54,419 bases of DNA from Mycobacterium sp. 1465703.0. Lineage in GTDB: Bacteria > Actinomycetota > Actinomycetes > Mycobacteriales > Mycobacteriaceae. The notes beneath the pieces were generated by a model that was not told where the DNA came from, did no database searches, and was given only the letters and a program-made list of their open reading frames with translations. Every line of letters starts with the position of its first letter. The first letter of the stretch is position 1. The position numbers were made by a program, and so were the translations under genes. Positions 8,415-17,321 of the stretch are shown here, in pieces. Location: contig NZ_LZKU01000090.1 of the NCBI RefSeq assembly GCF_001672975.1, positions 1 through 54,419 of the forward strand. Direction: 5' to 3'.

Positions 8415-8680
8415 CCGTTCATGACAACACAGTCCCCGCCATCGATTGCGTCGACTTCGTTCGACTGGTCGACGACTTGGTCGACTCCGACCCGCAGCAG
8501 TGGGGACCGATCGTGGCCAAGCACCTCGACGAATGCCCGCCATGCCTGATCTATCTGCAACAGATGCTCGACCTCAAGATCTTGCTCAGTCATGTCTTTG
8601 ACGGCGAGCAGCTCAGCGAGGACCACATTGCCGGTGTCATCACCGCGATCAACACCTTGAGGAAGGGCGGACACACATGA
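8411..8680 (+). CDS. Small anti-sigma factor with HxxxCxxC zinc motif
   Basis: An 89-residue protein with the zinc-associated anti-sigma signature His38-x3-Cys42-x2-Cys45 in KHLDECPPC, preceded by an acidic helix typical of proteins that mask ECF sigma factors. There is no membrane segment, so it should act in the cytoplasm, and the two cysteines could make it a thiol or redox switch, as in RsrA-type factors. It overlaps both neighbours by 4 bases (sigma gene before, channel gene after). The pairing with the sigma factor rests on this arrangement and on the motif; the signal sensed is unknown. Confidence 0.8.
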   Translation: MTVHDNTVPAIDCVDFVRLVDDLVDSDPQQWGPIVAKHLDECPPCLIYLQQMLDLKILLSHVFDGEQLSEDHIAGVITAINTLRKGGHT

Positions 8681-9585
8681 CGATCAACGCGCCAGCGCCA
8701 GAGCTTCAGAGCGAAGCGGTGATTGCGGATACCGTGACCGCGTTACCGATCAGGGCGAACGGTGCTTCCGAGGATCCGTTCGAGCCGCTGTCCGTAGGCG
8801 CCATGGTGGATCGAGTGGCGGCCATGGCGGTCGAAAAGGCCGCGCACCCTTGGGCATTCCTGATGCGTTCGCTGGTCGGCGGTGTGATGGTGGCGTTCGG
8901 CGCGCTGCTGGCCCTGATGGTGAGCACCGGAGTCAAGACACCGGGTGTGGCAAGCCTGCTGATGGGCCTGGCCTTCGGGATGTCCTTCGTCCTCATCCTG
9001 GTCTCGGGCATGTCTCTGATCACCGCGGACATGGCCGCCGGCTTTCTCGCAGTGCTCAAGCGCACGCTGAGCGTGGGCAGCTACGTCTTGCTGGTGACCG
9101 TCGGACTCATCGGCAACATCGTCGGCGCGCTGGTGTTCGTCACGGTGTGCGCCGCCGCGGGTGGGCCCTATCTGGGTGCATTTGCCGAGCGAGCGGCGAC
9201 CGTCGGCGCCCTGAAGGCCGGCCAACCGTTCTGGACGGCGCTGCTGCTCGCCGTGGTGTGCACGTGGTTCCTGCAGACGTCGATGTGCATGTTCTTCAAG
9301 GCCCGCAGTGACGTCGCCCGGATGGCATTCGCGTTCTACGGCCCGTTCGCCTTCGTGATCGGCGGCACCCAGCACGTCATCGCCAATGTCGGATTTCTCG
9401 GTCTTCCGTTGCTGCTCAGCCTTTTCCACCCAACCGCCCCGCACAGCGCGATCAGCTGGGGGTTCGGCGAACACGGCTTGCTCGCCAACATCGGTGTCAC
9501 CACGGTGGGCAACCTGATCGGAGGCACCGTGTTCGTGGCGTTGCCGTTCTGGATCATTGCGCAATTGCAGCGGCGCCAGATCTAG
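8677..9585 (+). CDS. Formate/nitrite transporter (FNT) family channel
   Basis: A 302-residue membrane protein of the FNT family, pentameric channels for formate, nitrite or hydrosulfide. After a 60-residue cytoplasmic N-terminus there are six hydrophobic segments, with the family-specific GGTQHVIANVGF around the pore histidine at about residue 229. The first half carries GMSFVLILVSGMSLITADM, matching the first FNT half-repeat. Substrate cannot be told from sequence. The gene overlaps the anti-sigma gene by 4 bases, which suggests that the sigma factor controls transport of a small anion together with the OsmC and flavoprotein genes. Confidence 0.9.
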   Translation: MTINAPAPELQSEAVIADTVTALPIRANGASEDPFEPLSVGAMVDRVAAMAVEKAAHPWAFLMRSLVGGVMVAFGALLALMVSTGVKTPGVASLLMGLAFGMSFVLILVSGMSLITADMAAGFLAVLKRTLSVGSYVLLVTVGLIGNIVGALVFVTVCAAAGGPYLGAFAERAATVGALKAGQPFWTALLLAVVCTWFLQTSMCMFFKARSDVARMAFAFYGPFAFVIGGTQHVIANVGFLGLPLLLSLFHPTAPHSAISWGFGEHGLLANIGVTTVGNLIGGTVFVALPFWIIAQLQRRQI

Positions 9586-9663
9586 CCGGCGGCGGTCGAC
9601 GTTGACCGGCACGTGAGCAGCGGGTGACGAAACGGGCCTTGGCGGGGTCCTCTGGCCTGCCAG

Positions 9664-9683
9664 TTGAGGACTAAAGTCTCACG
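9664..9683 (+). promoter_or_regulatory. DosR-like box upstream of universal stress protein gene
   Basis: The 20 bases TTGAGGACTAAAGTCTCACG match the DosR consensus TTSGGGACTWWAGTCCCSAA at 16 positions, including the central GGACTAAAGTC. The site ends 50 bases before the universal stress protein start. In Mycobacterium tuberculosis several universal stress protein genes belong to the hypoxia/NO-induced DosR regulon, so context agrees. Confidence 0.75.
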
Positions 9684-9733
9684 ATCGACATGCCCTCCTC
9701 GGATAACGTCGTTGACGATGGAGGGAGAACGAA

Positions 9734-10618
9734 ATGTCCGCACCCGTCAAGCAACTCGGTATCGTCGTCGCGGTCGACGGTTCGCCGGCGTCAACCGTCG
9801 CCGCGGCCTGGGCGGCCCAGGAAGCGGCGATGAGGAACATCCCGCTGACCGTCGCACACGCGGTGTCGACCCCCACCGCGACATTCCCGCCGGTCCCGTG
9901 CCCTGAGTCCCTAATCACCAGCCTGGAAGACGAAGGCAAAAAGGCGATCATGCACGCGACGAAAGTCGCCGAAGAGGCGATTCCGGCAGATCGCAAGGTA
10001 TCCGTCGCCAGGAAGCTGGTGTACTCGGCACCAGTACCGGCCTTGCTGAAGCTGTCCGATGCGGCCGAGATGATCGTCATGGGCAGCTCCGGCCACGGGT
10101 TACTGGCCCGTGGTCTGCTCGGATCGGTGAGCTCGACGGTGGTGCGGCACGCGAATTGTCCGGTCGCGGTTCTCCGGAACGAAGAGCCGCCTCCGCGAAA
10201 TGCTCCCGTCCTGTTGGGCACCGATGGCTCACCGGCATCCGAACTGGCAACCGAGATCGCGTTCGACGAGGCGTCGCGTCGCGGCGTCGACCTGGTGGCC
10301 ATCCATGCCTGGAGCGACGCCGCGGTGGTCGAGATCTTCGAAATCGACTGGCCTGCGGTCGAAGGCGAAGCACGGCGCAGCCTTGCCGAAAGCCTGGCGG
10401 GCTGGCAGGAACGCTATCCCGACGTCACGGTTCATCGACTCATCGCCCAAGACCGGCCGGCGCGTCATCTCATCGACAAGTCGGAGAGCGCGCAGCTTGT
10501 GGTCGTCGGCAGCCACGGAAGGGGCGGACTGAGCAGGATGCTGCTGGGTTCGGTCAGCAACGCCGTCCTGCATTCGGTCCGCATCCCGATCATCGTCGCC
10601 CGACCGCCGGCTACCTAA
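9734..10618 (+). CDS. Universal stress protein with tandem USP domains
   Basis: A 294-residue protein with two UspA domains, similar in build to Rv2005c/Rv2623, which bind ATP and are induced by hypoxia. Each half ends in the nucleotide-binding signature G-x2-G-x9-G-S: GSSGHGLLARGLLGS in the first and GSHGRGGLSRMLLGS in the second. Each half begins with a VAVDGSPAS or LGTDGSPAS strand-loop carrying the conserved Asp. No signal or membrane segment is present. A DosR-like box lies 50 bases upstream, so induction under low oxygen or nitric oxide is expected. Its 3' end faces the convergent monooxygenase gene with a 5-base gap. Confidence 0.93.
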   Translation: MSAPVKQLGIVVAVDGSPASTVAAAWAAQEAAMRNIPLTVAHAVSTPTATFPPVPCPESLITSLEDEGKKAIMHATKVAEEAIPADRKVSVARKLVYSAPVPALLKLSDAAEMIVMGSSGHGLLARGLLGSVSSTVVRHANCPVAVLRNEEPPPRNAPVLLGTDGSPASELATEIAFDEASRRGVDLVAIHAWSDAAVVEIFEIDWPAVEGEARRSLAESLAGWQERYPDVTVHRLIAQDRPARHLIDKSESAQLVVVGSHGRGGLSRMLLGSVSNAVLHSVRIPIIVARPPAT

Positions 10619-10623
10619 CGCTG

Positions 10624-12144
10624 TCACCGCTCACGCAGCACATCGGTGGTCCAGTCGCACAGGGCCGCGATGTCACGTCCGGCCCGTGCGACGGTCCGGT
10701 CGGGGCGCACCACCGCGGCGCTGGCGTGCCCTCGGCGCAACCAGGCCGCCAACGCATCGCCGGGTCGGGCGGTTAGGACGACGACGCCGCGACGCCGCAG
10801 CGAGGCTTCGTCGGCGGCAGTCGGGCGGATCGTGGTGATCAACGCGAAACCCGCGCCAAGCGCATCATCGAGGCGTCGTCCGTCAGCCAGCAGCTGATTC
10901 GGGCACAGCCTGCCGGCGAGCCGGTGGGGCAGTCGCGAACCGTCCACCAGTGCAGAGGAAGACAGCGCCGGTGTAGTCGAGTCGACGATCTTGGCACGCA
11001 GGCCGGGGATGAAACGTAACCGCGGCAGCACCAACCGGCGCACCGCATCGCCCGCTCCACCACCGCCGGTCATCGCCCAGCCGATACCCAGCGCCAACCG
11101 GATCATCTGCCGGGTATGCGGTTTGCGTTCCTGCTCGTAGCTGTCCAGAATGTCGGCCGCCAGGGTGCCGCGATGAACCCCGGCGATCTTCCACGCCAAG
11201 TTGGCCGCATCCCGTAACCCGGCCCCCATACCTTGGCCAATGAACGGGGGAGTGAGATGTGCCGCATCGCCGAGAATGAACACGTTGCCGCTGCGCCACC
11301 GATCGGCGATCTGCGCTCGAAAGGTGTACTCGGCTACGCGCAGCAGGTTCAGTTCGCCATCGGCGACCGTTACGGTCCAGGGTGCGATCAACGGCCGCAG
11401 CGCGTCCACCGTGGCGAAGTCCGCGGCGGTTTCGCCGGCCATCAGCTGGAACTCCCAACGGTAGCGGGACTCTCCGATGCGCATATAGGTCCCCGCCCGC
11501 ACCGGGTCGCATAGTTGGTGGACGCCATCCCACTGGCATAGATCGGCGCCCGTGGCCACGTCCACCACCAGCCAGCGTTGCTGAAAATTCATGTCGCGCA
11601 TCGCCGAGCCGATGTGGGAGCGCACCATGCTGTTGGCTCCGTCGCAGCCCAGCACATAGTCGGTGTCGACGTGCTGAACATGTCCGGTGGAGCGGTCGGT
11701 GTAGGTGACGCGGATGCCTTCTGCGCCGTGGCTGATCCCAGTGACCTCGACATTGCCGCGCAACCGCGCGTTCGGGTAGCGCTTTAGGTTCGTCCGCAGC
11801 AACGCCTCCAGTTCCGGCTGGTCGAACATGTTGGCTTGCGGAAAGCCGTTGGTATCGCGGGATTGGCCGCGGTCGAACTGAGCGAGCACACCGAAATCCG
11901 CGCCCAGCAACCGCAAGCCCCGGGTGGGCCTTGATATCGACGCGAATTCGTCGGCGATGCCGAGTCGGGCGATGATGCGATAGATCTCGTCGTCGAGGTG
12001 CACGGCGCGCGGCTGGGGGTACACGGCGGGCCAACGGTCGAGCACCAGGCAATCCACGTCGTATTGCGCCAGCAGGCTCGCTACCGTGATCCCCGTCGGC
12101 CCGGCGCCGACCACCACGACGGACGGGCGCCCAACGTCACTCAC
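10624..12144 (-). CDS. FAD-dependent aromatic hydroxylase (MhpA-like)
   Basis: A 506-residue class A flavin monooxygenase resembling 3-(3-hydroxyphenyl)propionate hydroxylases, which hydroxylate a phenolic ring next to an existing hydroxyl. The Rossmann FAD motif VGAGPTG is at residues 12-18, a DG-type motif LGCDGANSMVRSHIG near 165-180, and the FAD ribityl motif GDAAHLTPPFIGQGMGAGL near 290-308. The C-terminal 100 residues form the thioredoxin-like tail common in this subgroup. It is the last gene of a three-gene overlapping operon (dioxygenase, FAH-family hydrolase, hydroxylase). The true substrate is not evident. Confidence 0.88.
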   Translation of the reverse strand: MSDVGRPSVVVVGAGPTGITVASLLAQYDVDCLVLDRWPAVYPQPRAVHLDDEIYRIIARLGIADEFASISRPTRGLRLLGADFGVLAQFDRGQSRDTNGFPQANMFDQPELEALLRTNLKRYPNARLRGNVEVTGISHGAEGIRVTYTDRSTGHVQHVDTDYVLGCDGANSMVRSHIGSAMRDMNFQQRWLVVDVATGADLCQWDGVHQLCDPVRAGTYMRIGESRYRWEFQLMAGETAADFATVDALRPLIAPWTVTVADGELNLLRVAEYTFRAQIADRWRSGNVFILGDAAHLTPPFIGQGMGAGLRDAANLAWKIAGVHRGTLAADILDSYEQERKPHTRQMIRLALGIGWAMTGGGGAGDAVRRLVLPRLRFIPGLRAKIVDSTTPALSSSALVDGSRLPHRLAGRLCPNQLLADGRRLDDALGAGFALITTIRPTAADEASLRRRGVVVLTARPGDALAAWLRRGHASAAVVRPDRTVARAGRDIAALCDWTTDVLRER

Positions 12145-13079
12145 GCGAATCGGACTGTGGCGCGCTGTGTTCCAAGGTCGATGACCCCGTCGTCGGTGGC
12201 CACCGATGCCTCGACGATGTCACCGTCTTGCAGATACTTCGCGTTGTCAACCTGGCGGGAGAAGAAGACTTTCCATTTCACCTTGGGCGGCAACAGGTTT
12301 CCGATGATCTGCAGCGGCTTGGGCGGAGCGCTCAACGCGGTGCCGGCCGGGGTTCCGGTCAGCACCAAATCACCGGGTGCGAGTTCCTGAAACTGGGTGA
12401 GTGACTGCAGTGCCTGCAGCGGACGGTAAAGCATGTCCGGAGCGACGAGCGCGTTCTGGCGCTCGTCGCCGTTCACGCACAAACGCAGCCGCAGATCACC
12501 GAACCGCGTGAGCTCGTCGGGGCTGAGCAGCACGAGTTCTGGGCCTACCGGGGTGAACGTCGGATACGACTTTGCTTCGTAGAATTGGGTCTGCGGCAGT
12601 TGGATGTCGCGCGCCGAGATGTCGTTGGTGACAACCAATCCGGCGATGAGGTCGCCGAGACTTGCTTCGGAAATGCTTGTGCCGACCGGGATGGTGCGCC
12701 CGATCACCAGTCCGATCTCCACCTCGTAATCCAGTAGCTTGACGTGTTGCGGTTTGACGATGTCATCGAACGGACCGTTGATCGACGCAGACGCCTTCCG
12801 AAAGAAGGTCAGCGGAACCGACGACGGATCCATACCCGCGTCCTTGACGTGCGATTCGAAGTTGGTCATCTGGGCTATCACCCGGCACGGCCTGGTCACC
12901 GGCGACACCAGTCGTAAACCCTCGAGCGGCACGGTGTCCGCGCGGTCAGCGGCAGCTTCGATGACGGACCGGTCGGCCAGGAGGCCCGCGGTGCTGGTAG
13001 CGGCGGTGTCGATCTTCGCGGCACCGTTCGGGGTCTTAAGCCACCAGGCGTCGGCGGTGCGCAGGACGGAAACGGTCAT
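12141..13079 (-). CDS. Fumarylacetoacetate hydrolase (FAH)-family protein
   Basis: A 312-residue FAH-superfamily enzyme, which cleaves or hydrates 2-keto acids using a metal. The YEVEIGLVIG stretch (near 140) supplies the Glu metal ligands, VTNDISARD follows near 175, and PGDLVLTGTPAGTALS near 255 is the conserved loop before the C-terminal barrel strands. The ATG at 13079 overlaps the dioxygenase stop by 4 bases; the frame continues upstream only through that gene. Following a ring-cleavage dioxygenase, it probably acts on the ring-fission product as hydrolase, hydratase or decarboxylase. Confidence 0.88.
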   Translation of the reverse strand: MTVSVLRTADAWWLKTPNGAAKIDTAATSTAGLLADRSVIEAAADRADTVPLEGLRLVSPVTRPCRVIAQMTNFESHVKDAGMDPSSVPLTFFRKASASINGPFDDIVKPQHVKLLDYEVEIGLVIGRTIPVGTSISEASLGDLIAGLVVTNDISARDIQLPQTQFYEAKSYPTFTPVGPELVLLSPDELTRFGDLRLRLCVNGDERQNALVAPDMLYRPLQALQSLTQFQELAPGDLVLTGTPAGTALSAPPKPLQIIGNLLPPKVKWKVFFSRQVDNAKYLQDGDIVEASVATDDGVIDLGTQRATVRFA

Positions 13080-14206
13080 GAGGCGGGCACTTTCAGTAGT
13101 CCGGCCAACCGGCCGAGGTCGAATTCGTTGTGTCGCCTTAGTGCGGCGACGATCGAAACCAGTTCGTGGCGCGCAGCTTTGATATCTGTCCCGAGGAAGT
13201 CCCGGCTCGCCGGCGGCCCCCATTGGGCCAAGCCGGAGGCGGTGAACGGTGCCCATCCGGGTTCGAGCGTGTTGTCGAACAGGTCGCCGTCGGCGAAGTG
13301 CTCGAACAAATAGCCGTCGGGATCGCGCCAGTAGTCGAAGATCTGGCTGCCCTGGATGTGCCTGCCGATGCCCCAGGACCGGAAATAGCCACGCTCGCGC
13401 AGGTATTCACCACCGGCCGCCAAGGCGTCGAGGTCGCTGACCTGATATGCCGAGTGAACGTAACGGTTGGCCGGGCCCAGCGCGATCGCCAGGGTGTGGT
13501 GGTCGGCCGGGGTGAGCCCTCGATCGCAGCGGATGAAACTCATCGTCGGTCCCCGGGCGCGCTGGCCGGGGAAGTACAAAAAGTCGCTGACGATCATCCC
13601 CAGGTTGTCCAGATACCAGTCCAGCGCCTCGCGGTACTTCGTGGACTGCATGACCAGATGGCCCAGGCGCTGTACCCGCGCGGGCGCCCGAAGGGGACGC
13701 TGAGTCTCGTTGACGCGGTGGGCGGCTCCTCCGACATTGAGTGAAAGCGGTTGCTGGCCAGGTAGTTCCGGCAGTTCGACCATGCCCGCGACAACGCTGA
13801 CCGGCATACCACTGGGGTCGCTTAGCGTAACCGAGAGGCCGCCGACCGCCTCGGGCAGTGGCCGGGCGGCGACACCGCGGGCATCGGCGAGCCTCAGCAC
13901 GTCCGCCTCGTCGCCGGCCCGGAACGCGACGCCGGTGAACCGACACCGCGGCCCGCGACGCAGGATGAGGCACGGCCCGCCGGGCAGGGTGCCGCGCAAC
14001 TGCACTTCGCCCGCGCTGCGATGTGCCGTCTGAAAACCGAATGCCCGGGCGAACGCCTCGGCCCGCGCCAGGTCTGGTCGCTCGAATTCCAGCCAGGCGA
14101 TGTCGACGACCTTGATCACCGGATTGCGCGACCGCCCCGGGTGCTCGTCGGGCAGCGCGCCCTGTTGGCTGTGTCCGTCCAACTGTGCGTTCTTGGTCAG
14201 ATCCAT
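13076..14206 (-). CDS. Extradiol ring-cleavage dioxygenase (VOC superfamily)
   Basis: A 376-residue type I extradiol dioxygenase with two vicinal-oxygen-chelate domains (about 30-145 and 175-310). The C-terminal domain keeps the iron ligands of the two-His-one-carboxylate triad: His183 in QRLGHLVMQS, His251 in RYVHSAYQVSD and Glu302 in DGYLFEHF. It should cleave a catechol-type ring next to the diol. It is the first gene of the operon and lies divergent from a TetR gene, with palindromic sequence between. It is longer than classic catechol 2,3-dioxygenases because of about 60 extra C-terminal residues. Confidence 0.87.
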   Translation of the reverse strand: MDLTKNAQLDGHSQQGALPDEHPGRSRNPVIKVVDIAWLEFERPDLARAEAFARAFGFQTAHRSAGEVQLRGTLPGGPCLILRRGPRCRFTGVAFRAGDEADVLRLADARGVAARPLPEAVGGLSVTLSDPSGMPVSVVAGMVELPELPGQQPLSLNVGGAAHRVNETQRPLRAPARVQRLGHLVMQSTKYREALDWYLDNLGMIVSDFLYFPGQRARGPTMSFIRCDRGLTPADHHTLAIALGPANRYVHSAYQVSDLDALAAGGEYLRERGYFRSWGIGRHIQGSQIFDYWRDPDGYLFEHFADGDLFDNTLEPGWAPFTASGLAQWGPPASRDFLGTDIKAARHELVSIVAALRRHNEFDLGRLAGLLKVPAS

Positions 14207-14226
14207 CGGTCGTCTCCCACGGTAAC

Positions 14227-14240
14227 TGACGAAATCGTCA
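14227..14240. promoter_or_regulatory. Candidate TetR operator between dioxygenase and tetR genes
   Basis: TGACGA-AA-TCGTCA is a perfect inverted repeat in the 99-base divergent intergenic region, 21 bases from the dioxygenase start and 66 bases before the tetR start. Its position and symmetry suit a dimeric TetR repressor controlling both directions. No second copy was seen. Confidence 0.45.
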
Positions 14241-14305
14241 CATACGAGTCAATGTTCAGTCAAGCTTTCTGACGGAATTCTCATAACTGATGCATACTGC
14301 TAAAG

Positions 14306-14956
14306 ATGAGCGCAATGCCCGACGGTCAGACGCCCAACCGCTTGGTGCGCCGCAAGCGGCGCACCCGAGAGGCGCTGGTCAAGGCTGCGCAACGGCTGAT
14401 CGCCGAGGGCAAGGTCAACGTGCCGGTTCTGGAGATCACCCAAGCCGCCGACGTGGGGATGGGCTCCTTCTACAACCACTTCGACAGCAAAGAGCAGTTG
14501 TTCGACGCCGCTGTCGCCGACGTACTGGACGCCTATGGAGCGATGCTGGACCGGCTGACCGAATCCATCGAGGACCCGGCGGAAACGTTTGCTACCAGTT
14601 TTCGGCTGACCGGCCGCCTCTTTCGTCGGCGCCCGCAAGAGAGCCAAATTCTGTTGGCCAATGGACTGGCGCTGTTGTCCTCGTCCGACGGATTGGCACC
14701 GCGGGCCCTGCGCGACATCAAAGCCGGCGTGGCCGCCGGGCGGTTCACGGTGGACGATCCCCAGTTGGCCCTCGCCATGGCCGGCGGCGCGTTGATGGGC
14801 CTCGGAAACCTATTGCGGGAGGATCCCGATCGGGACGACGCGCGCGCCGCCGACGTCGTCACCGAGAACGTGTTGCGCCTGTTCGGCCTCGGTGCCGCCG
14901 AGGCGCACGATATCTGCCAACGGCCGCTACCCGACGACGATTTCCTCGAGGGTTAG
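14306..14956 (+). CDS. TetR-family transcriptional regulator
   Basis: A 216-residue TetR repressor. The DNA-binding domain is at about 18-65, with recognition helix region LEITQAADVGMGSFYNHFDSKEQLF, which is typical down to the YNHF motif. The rest is an all-helical ligand-binding domain with no clear specificity. It is divergent from the aromatic-cleavage operon and so is its likely local regulator, perhaps sensing a pathway intermediate. An alternative ATG nine bases downstream (14315) would shorten the protein by three residues. Confidence 0.9.
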   Translation: MSAMPDGQTPNRLVRRKRRTREALVKAAQRLIAEGKVNVPVLEITQAADVGMGSFYNHFDSKEQLFDAAVADVLDAYGAMLDRLTESIEDPAETFATSFRLTGRLFRRRPQESQILLANGLALLSSSDGLAPRALRDIKAGVAAGRFTVDDPQLALAMAGGALMGLGNLLREDPDRDDARAADVVTENVLRLFGLGAAEAHDICQRPLPDDDFLEG

Positions 14957-15005
14957 CGATTGCCGCTGCCACGCCGTCAATCGGTGGCTGAGAACATGTC
15001 AGTGC

Positions 15006-15869
15006 TCACCCCAGACCGGGTAGCGTCGCGACGGCGCCGACCGCGAATGCGACATTCCTTCCAACGCCGCCATCATCCCCGGCCGTGCCGGGCGTGGTCC
15101 ACCGCACGTGAGCGGTCCCAGTGACGTGCAAAGTGGCGCCGGTCTCGAAATCAACGAACAGCAAAGCAGCTTCGTCGTCGACGGCCAGGTTGCCATAGCT
15201 GTTGAACATGTTGTTTCCCGGGAAATCTGGCCACCACAGCCGGTCGGGTGAGTCGACTCGGACGAATCCGGCCGGGCCTCCGCGGTGTGATGCATCGCTA
15301 CCGCCTGTGGGATGACTTGTGCCTAGGAAGAACGTGTCGCAGGCCGCAATCATGGCTTGCTCTGCCGGGTCGAGAAGCGTTGCGCGCCTGGGGCGTTGTG
15401 GAGCAGGGGCGGCAAGACTGGCGACATCGATCGGCCGGCGGTGGATGTATTTGGGGCAGTTGCCGTACGACTGGTCGACGCGGACGGTCATGCCTGCGTG
15501 GTCCGCACCGACGAGTTCGCCGTTTACCCGCAGCCTGCGGCGAGTGGCGAAGTCGATGGCGATCAATCCGACCTGCTGGCCGATCGGGATCTGGTGCAGG
15601 GGATCGCCGTCACGGGGGAGGGCCGCGACGCGCAAAATATCGTCTTGTCCGCGGAGGAAACCCGCTGGCGCGGCCAACGGCGAGACCCATAGGACGCCGT
15701 CGTGGTCGCGTCCGGTCAGTGCGGCGAACCGCTGTGATGCGAGAAAGCTTGCGGCGCCCCCGGACATACCCGACGAGTCAAGCATGCTCTCGAGCCGCCC
15801 GGCCTCGGCTTCGACGCCCGCTCGGCGTTGCATGGCGCGCTCTCCCTCGTGGAAACCCGTCGCTGTCAT
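15006..15869 (-). CDS. Pyridoxamine 5'-phosphate oxidase-like (split-barrel flavin-binding) protein
   Basis: A 287-residue protein with two split-barrel stretches: MLDSSGMSGGAASFLASQRF then HDGVLWVSPLAAPAGFLR near 30-75, and DTFFLGTSHPTGGSDASHRGGPAGFVRV near 178-205 followed by NNMFNSYGNLAVDDEAALLFVDF. These are features of the pyridoxamine-phosphate-oxidase-like FMN/F420-binding fold, whose members reduce or oxidise diverse cofactors and small molecules. No membrane segment is present. It converges on tetR and is followed upstream by a membrane acyltransferase on the same strand, 34 bases apart. The specific reaction is unknown. Confidence 0.7.
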   Translation of the reverse strand: MTATGFHEGERAMQRRAGVEAEAGRLESMLDSSGMSGGAASFLASQRFAALTGRDHDGVLWVSPLAAPAGFLRGQDDILRVAALPRDGDPLHQIPIGQQVGLIAIDFATRRRLRVNGELVGADHAGMTVRVDQSYGNCPKYIHRRPIDVASLAAPAPQRPRRATLLDPAEQAMIAACDTFFLGTSHPTGGSDASHRGGPAGFVRVDSPDRLWWPDFPGNNMFNSYGNLAVDDEAALLFVDFETGATLHVTGTAHVRWTTPGTAGDDGGVGRNVAFAVGAVATLPGLG

Positions 15870-15903
15870 ATCCGCCGTAACAATGTCAGCGACGCAATGT
15901 TTC

Positions 15904-17226
15904 CTAGCGGTGTCGCCCGGCCACCGCCGTCGTTAACTCGGCGGTGGGATGAAACGCCGCCAATAGCGACCCACCGGCGAAGATCGCCGCGGTCAGCCAG
16001 GGAAATCGCCCGTCGGGAGCGAAGCCCCCGGCGGCTATCAGGGACAGCGAGTAGGCCGCCATCGCGGCACCGGCAAGCATCACCGGTTCCCCCCAACGTT
16101 CGTTGAGTGGGAGACCGAGCAGTGGCAGGGGGGCCGCGAAGACCCTACGCGCCAACCACAACAGCAGTATCTCGGCAACCGTCACGACACTCAGGATGGC
16201 AACCCATTCCAGCCGGGCCAGCCACCACGCCGCGCTACCTTCGGGCGGTTGAGGCAACAGCCCAGCCGGGTACCCGACGATCGACACAATCACGACGGGG
16301 ATCATGTGCCACAGATACAGGGCCATGATGTTGTTGTTGGCTACGGACAGCACACGCTCGACGCGGGCGGTGCGCATCGCACGGTTGAGGGCAGGCGCGA
16401 TCGCCATCGCGAGTCCGGTTTGGGCGCACCCGAACGCCAACAACGCCACGGTCGGTGGTGTCGTGTTGTCGATCGTCTGGCCGGGAACACCGATCATGCT
16501 GACCGGATAAACTCCCAACCAAACCAACAGTGCCAGCACCAGCGACGAGACGGCGGCCAGCAACCAGGGTTTGCGGCCTGCCAAAGCCCCTGCGTGCCAA
16601 GCGATCCCAAGTTGGTAGAAAGTTCCCCAGCCCAACAGGTAGTTGACCCAATTGAGGTAGGGTACGTGACCGGCGAGCCTGGCGACGTCCACCACCGCGA
16701 CCGCCAACGCCAACGCACCCGGTACCAAAAGACCCCAACGGCGTTGTGCGGCAATCGCAACCGGCGTCAGCGACACCACCACCAGATACACGGCAAGGAA
16801 CCACAGGTGCATGGCCACCGCCCAACCGGCGTACTCGAGCACCGAACCCGCCACACCGCAGGCACCCAGGACGATCACAACCACCGACACCAGCACGACG
16901 TAGGCCGCGGTTGGGCCGAGGACTCGCGCCACCCGGTGCTGCACCCAGGCTCGACGCGAAACTCCGCTGATGTTGCGCCGATGCGTCCATGAGACGGCGC
17001 CGGCGTAGCCGGCAACCAGGAAAAATGTCGGAACCGCCTGGAAGGGCCAGGTCAGCCATTGGGTCCAAGGGATGTCCACGAGCGGGTTCTGCCGGCCGAA
17101 CTGTCCGTCGTGGTAGGTCACACAGCCGGCCAGCCAGTGCCCCAGCACGATCAGCACGACGCCCGATACGCGGTAGTAGTCGGCCGCCAGATTGCGCGCC
17201 GGACGGGAGGTGTTTGCGCGGTTCAT
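15904..17226 (-). CDS. Acyltransferase-3-family integral membrane protein
   Basis: A 440-residue polytopic membrane protein of the acyltransferase-3 group. It begins with a cytoplasmic tail and then [11 protein letters not shown], which contains the family's conserved His of helix 1, and [21 protein letters not shown] with the FFLVAGY motif of helix 2. About ten hydrophobic segments follow, ending with a Pro/Gly-rich tail. The build resembles Rv0517-type mycobacterial membrane acyltransferases, which O-acylate envelope sugars or lipids. The target cannot be inferred. The start region faces the aldo/keto reductase gene. Confidence 0.82.
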   Translation of the reverse strand: MNRANTSRPARNLAADYYRVSGVVLIVLGHWLAGCVTYHDGQFGRQNPLVDIPWTQWLTWPFQAVPTFFLVAGYAGAVSWTHRRNISGVSRRAWVQHRVARVLGPTAAYVVLVSVVVIVLGACGVAGSVLEYAGWAVAMHLWFLAVYLVVVSLTPVAIAAQRRWGLLVPGALALAVAVVDVARLAGHVPYLNWVNYLLGWGTFYQLGIAWHAGALAGRKPWLLAAVSSLVLALLVWLGVYPVSMIGVPGQTIDNTTPPTVALLAFGCAQTGLAMAIAPALNRAMRTARVERVLSVANNNIMALYLWHMIPVVIVSIVGYPAGLLPQPPEGSAAWWLARLEWVAILSVVTVAEILLLWLARRVFAAPLPLLGLPLNERWGEPVMLAGAAMAAYSLSLIAAGGFAPDGRFPWLTAAIFAGGSLLAAFHPTAELTTAVAGRHR

Positions 17227-17321
17227 CAGATCGGGGGAAGCTCGACGCGGTACACAGCGCCACGGTACCGTTCCGCACCCAGCGGGGCCTCCCGCAACGC
17301 GTCAAGAACAGGAGTCGGTCC

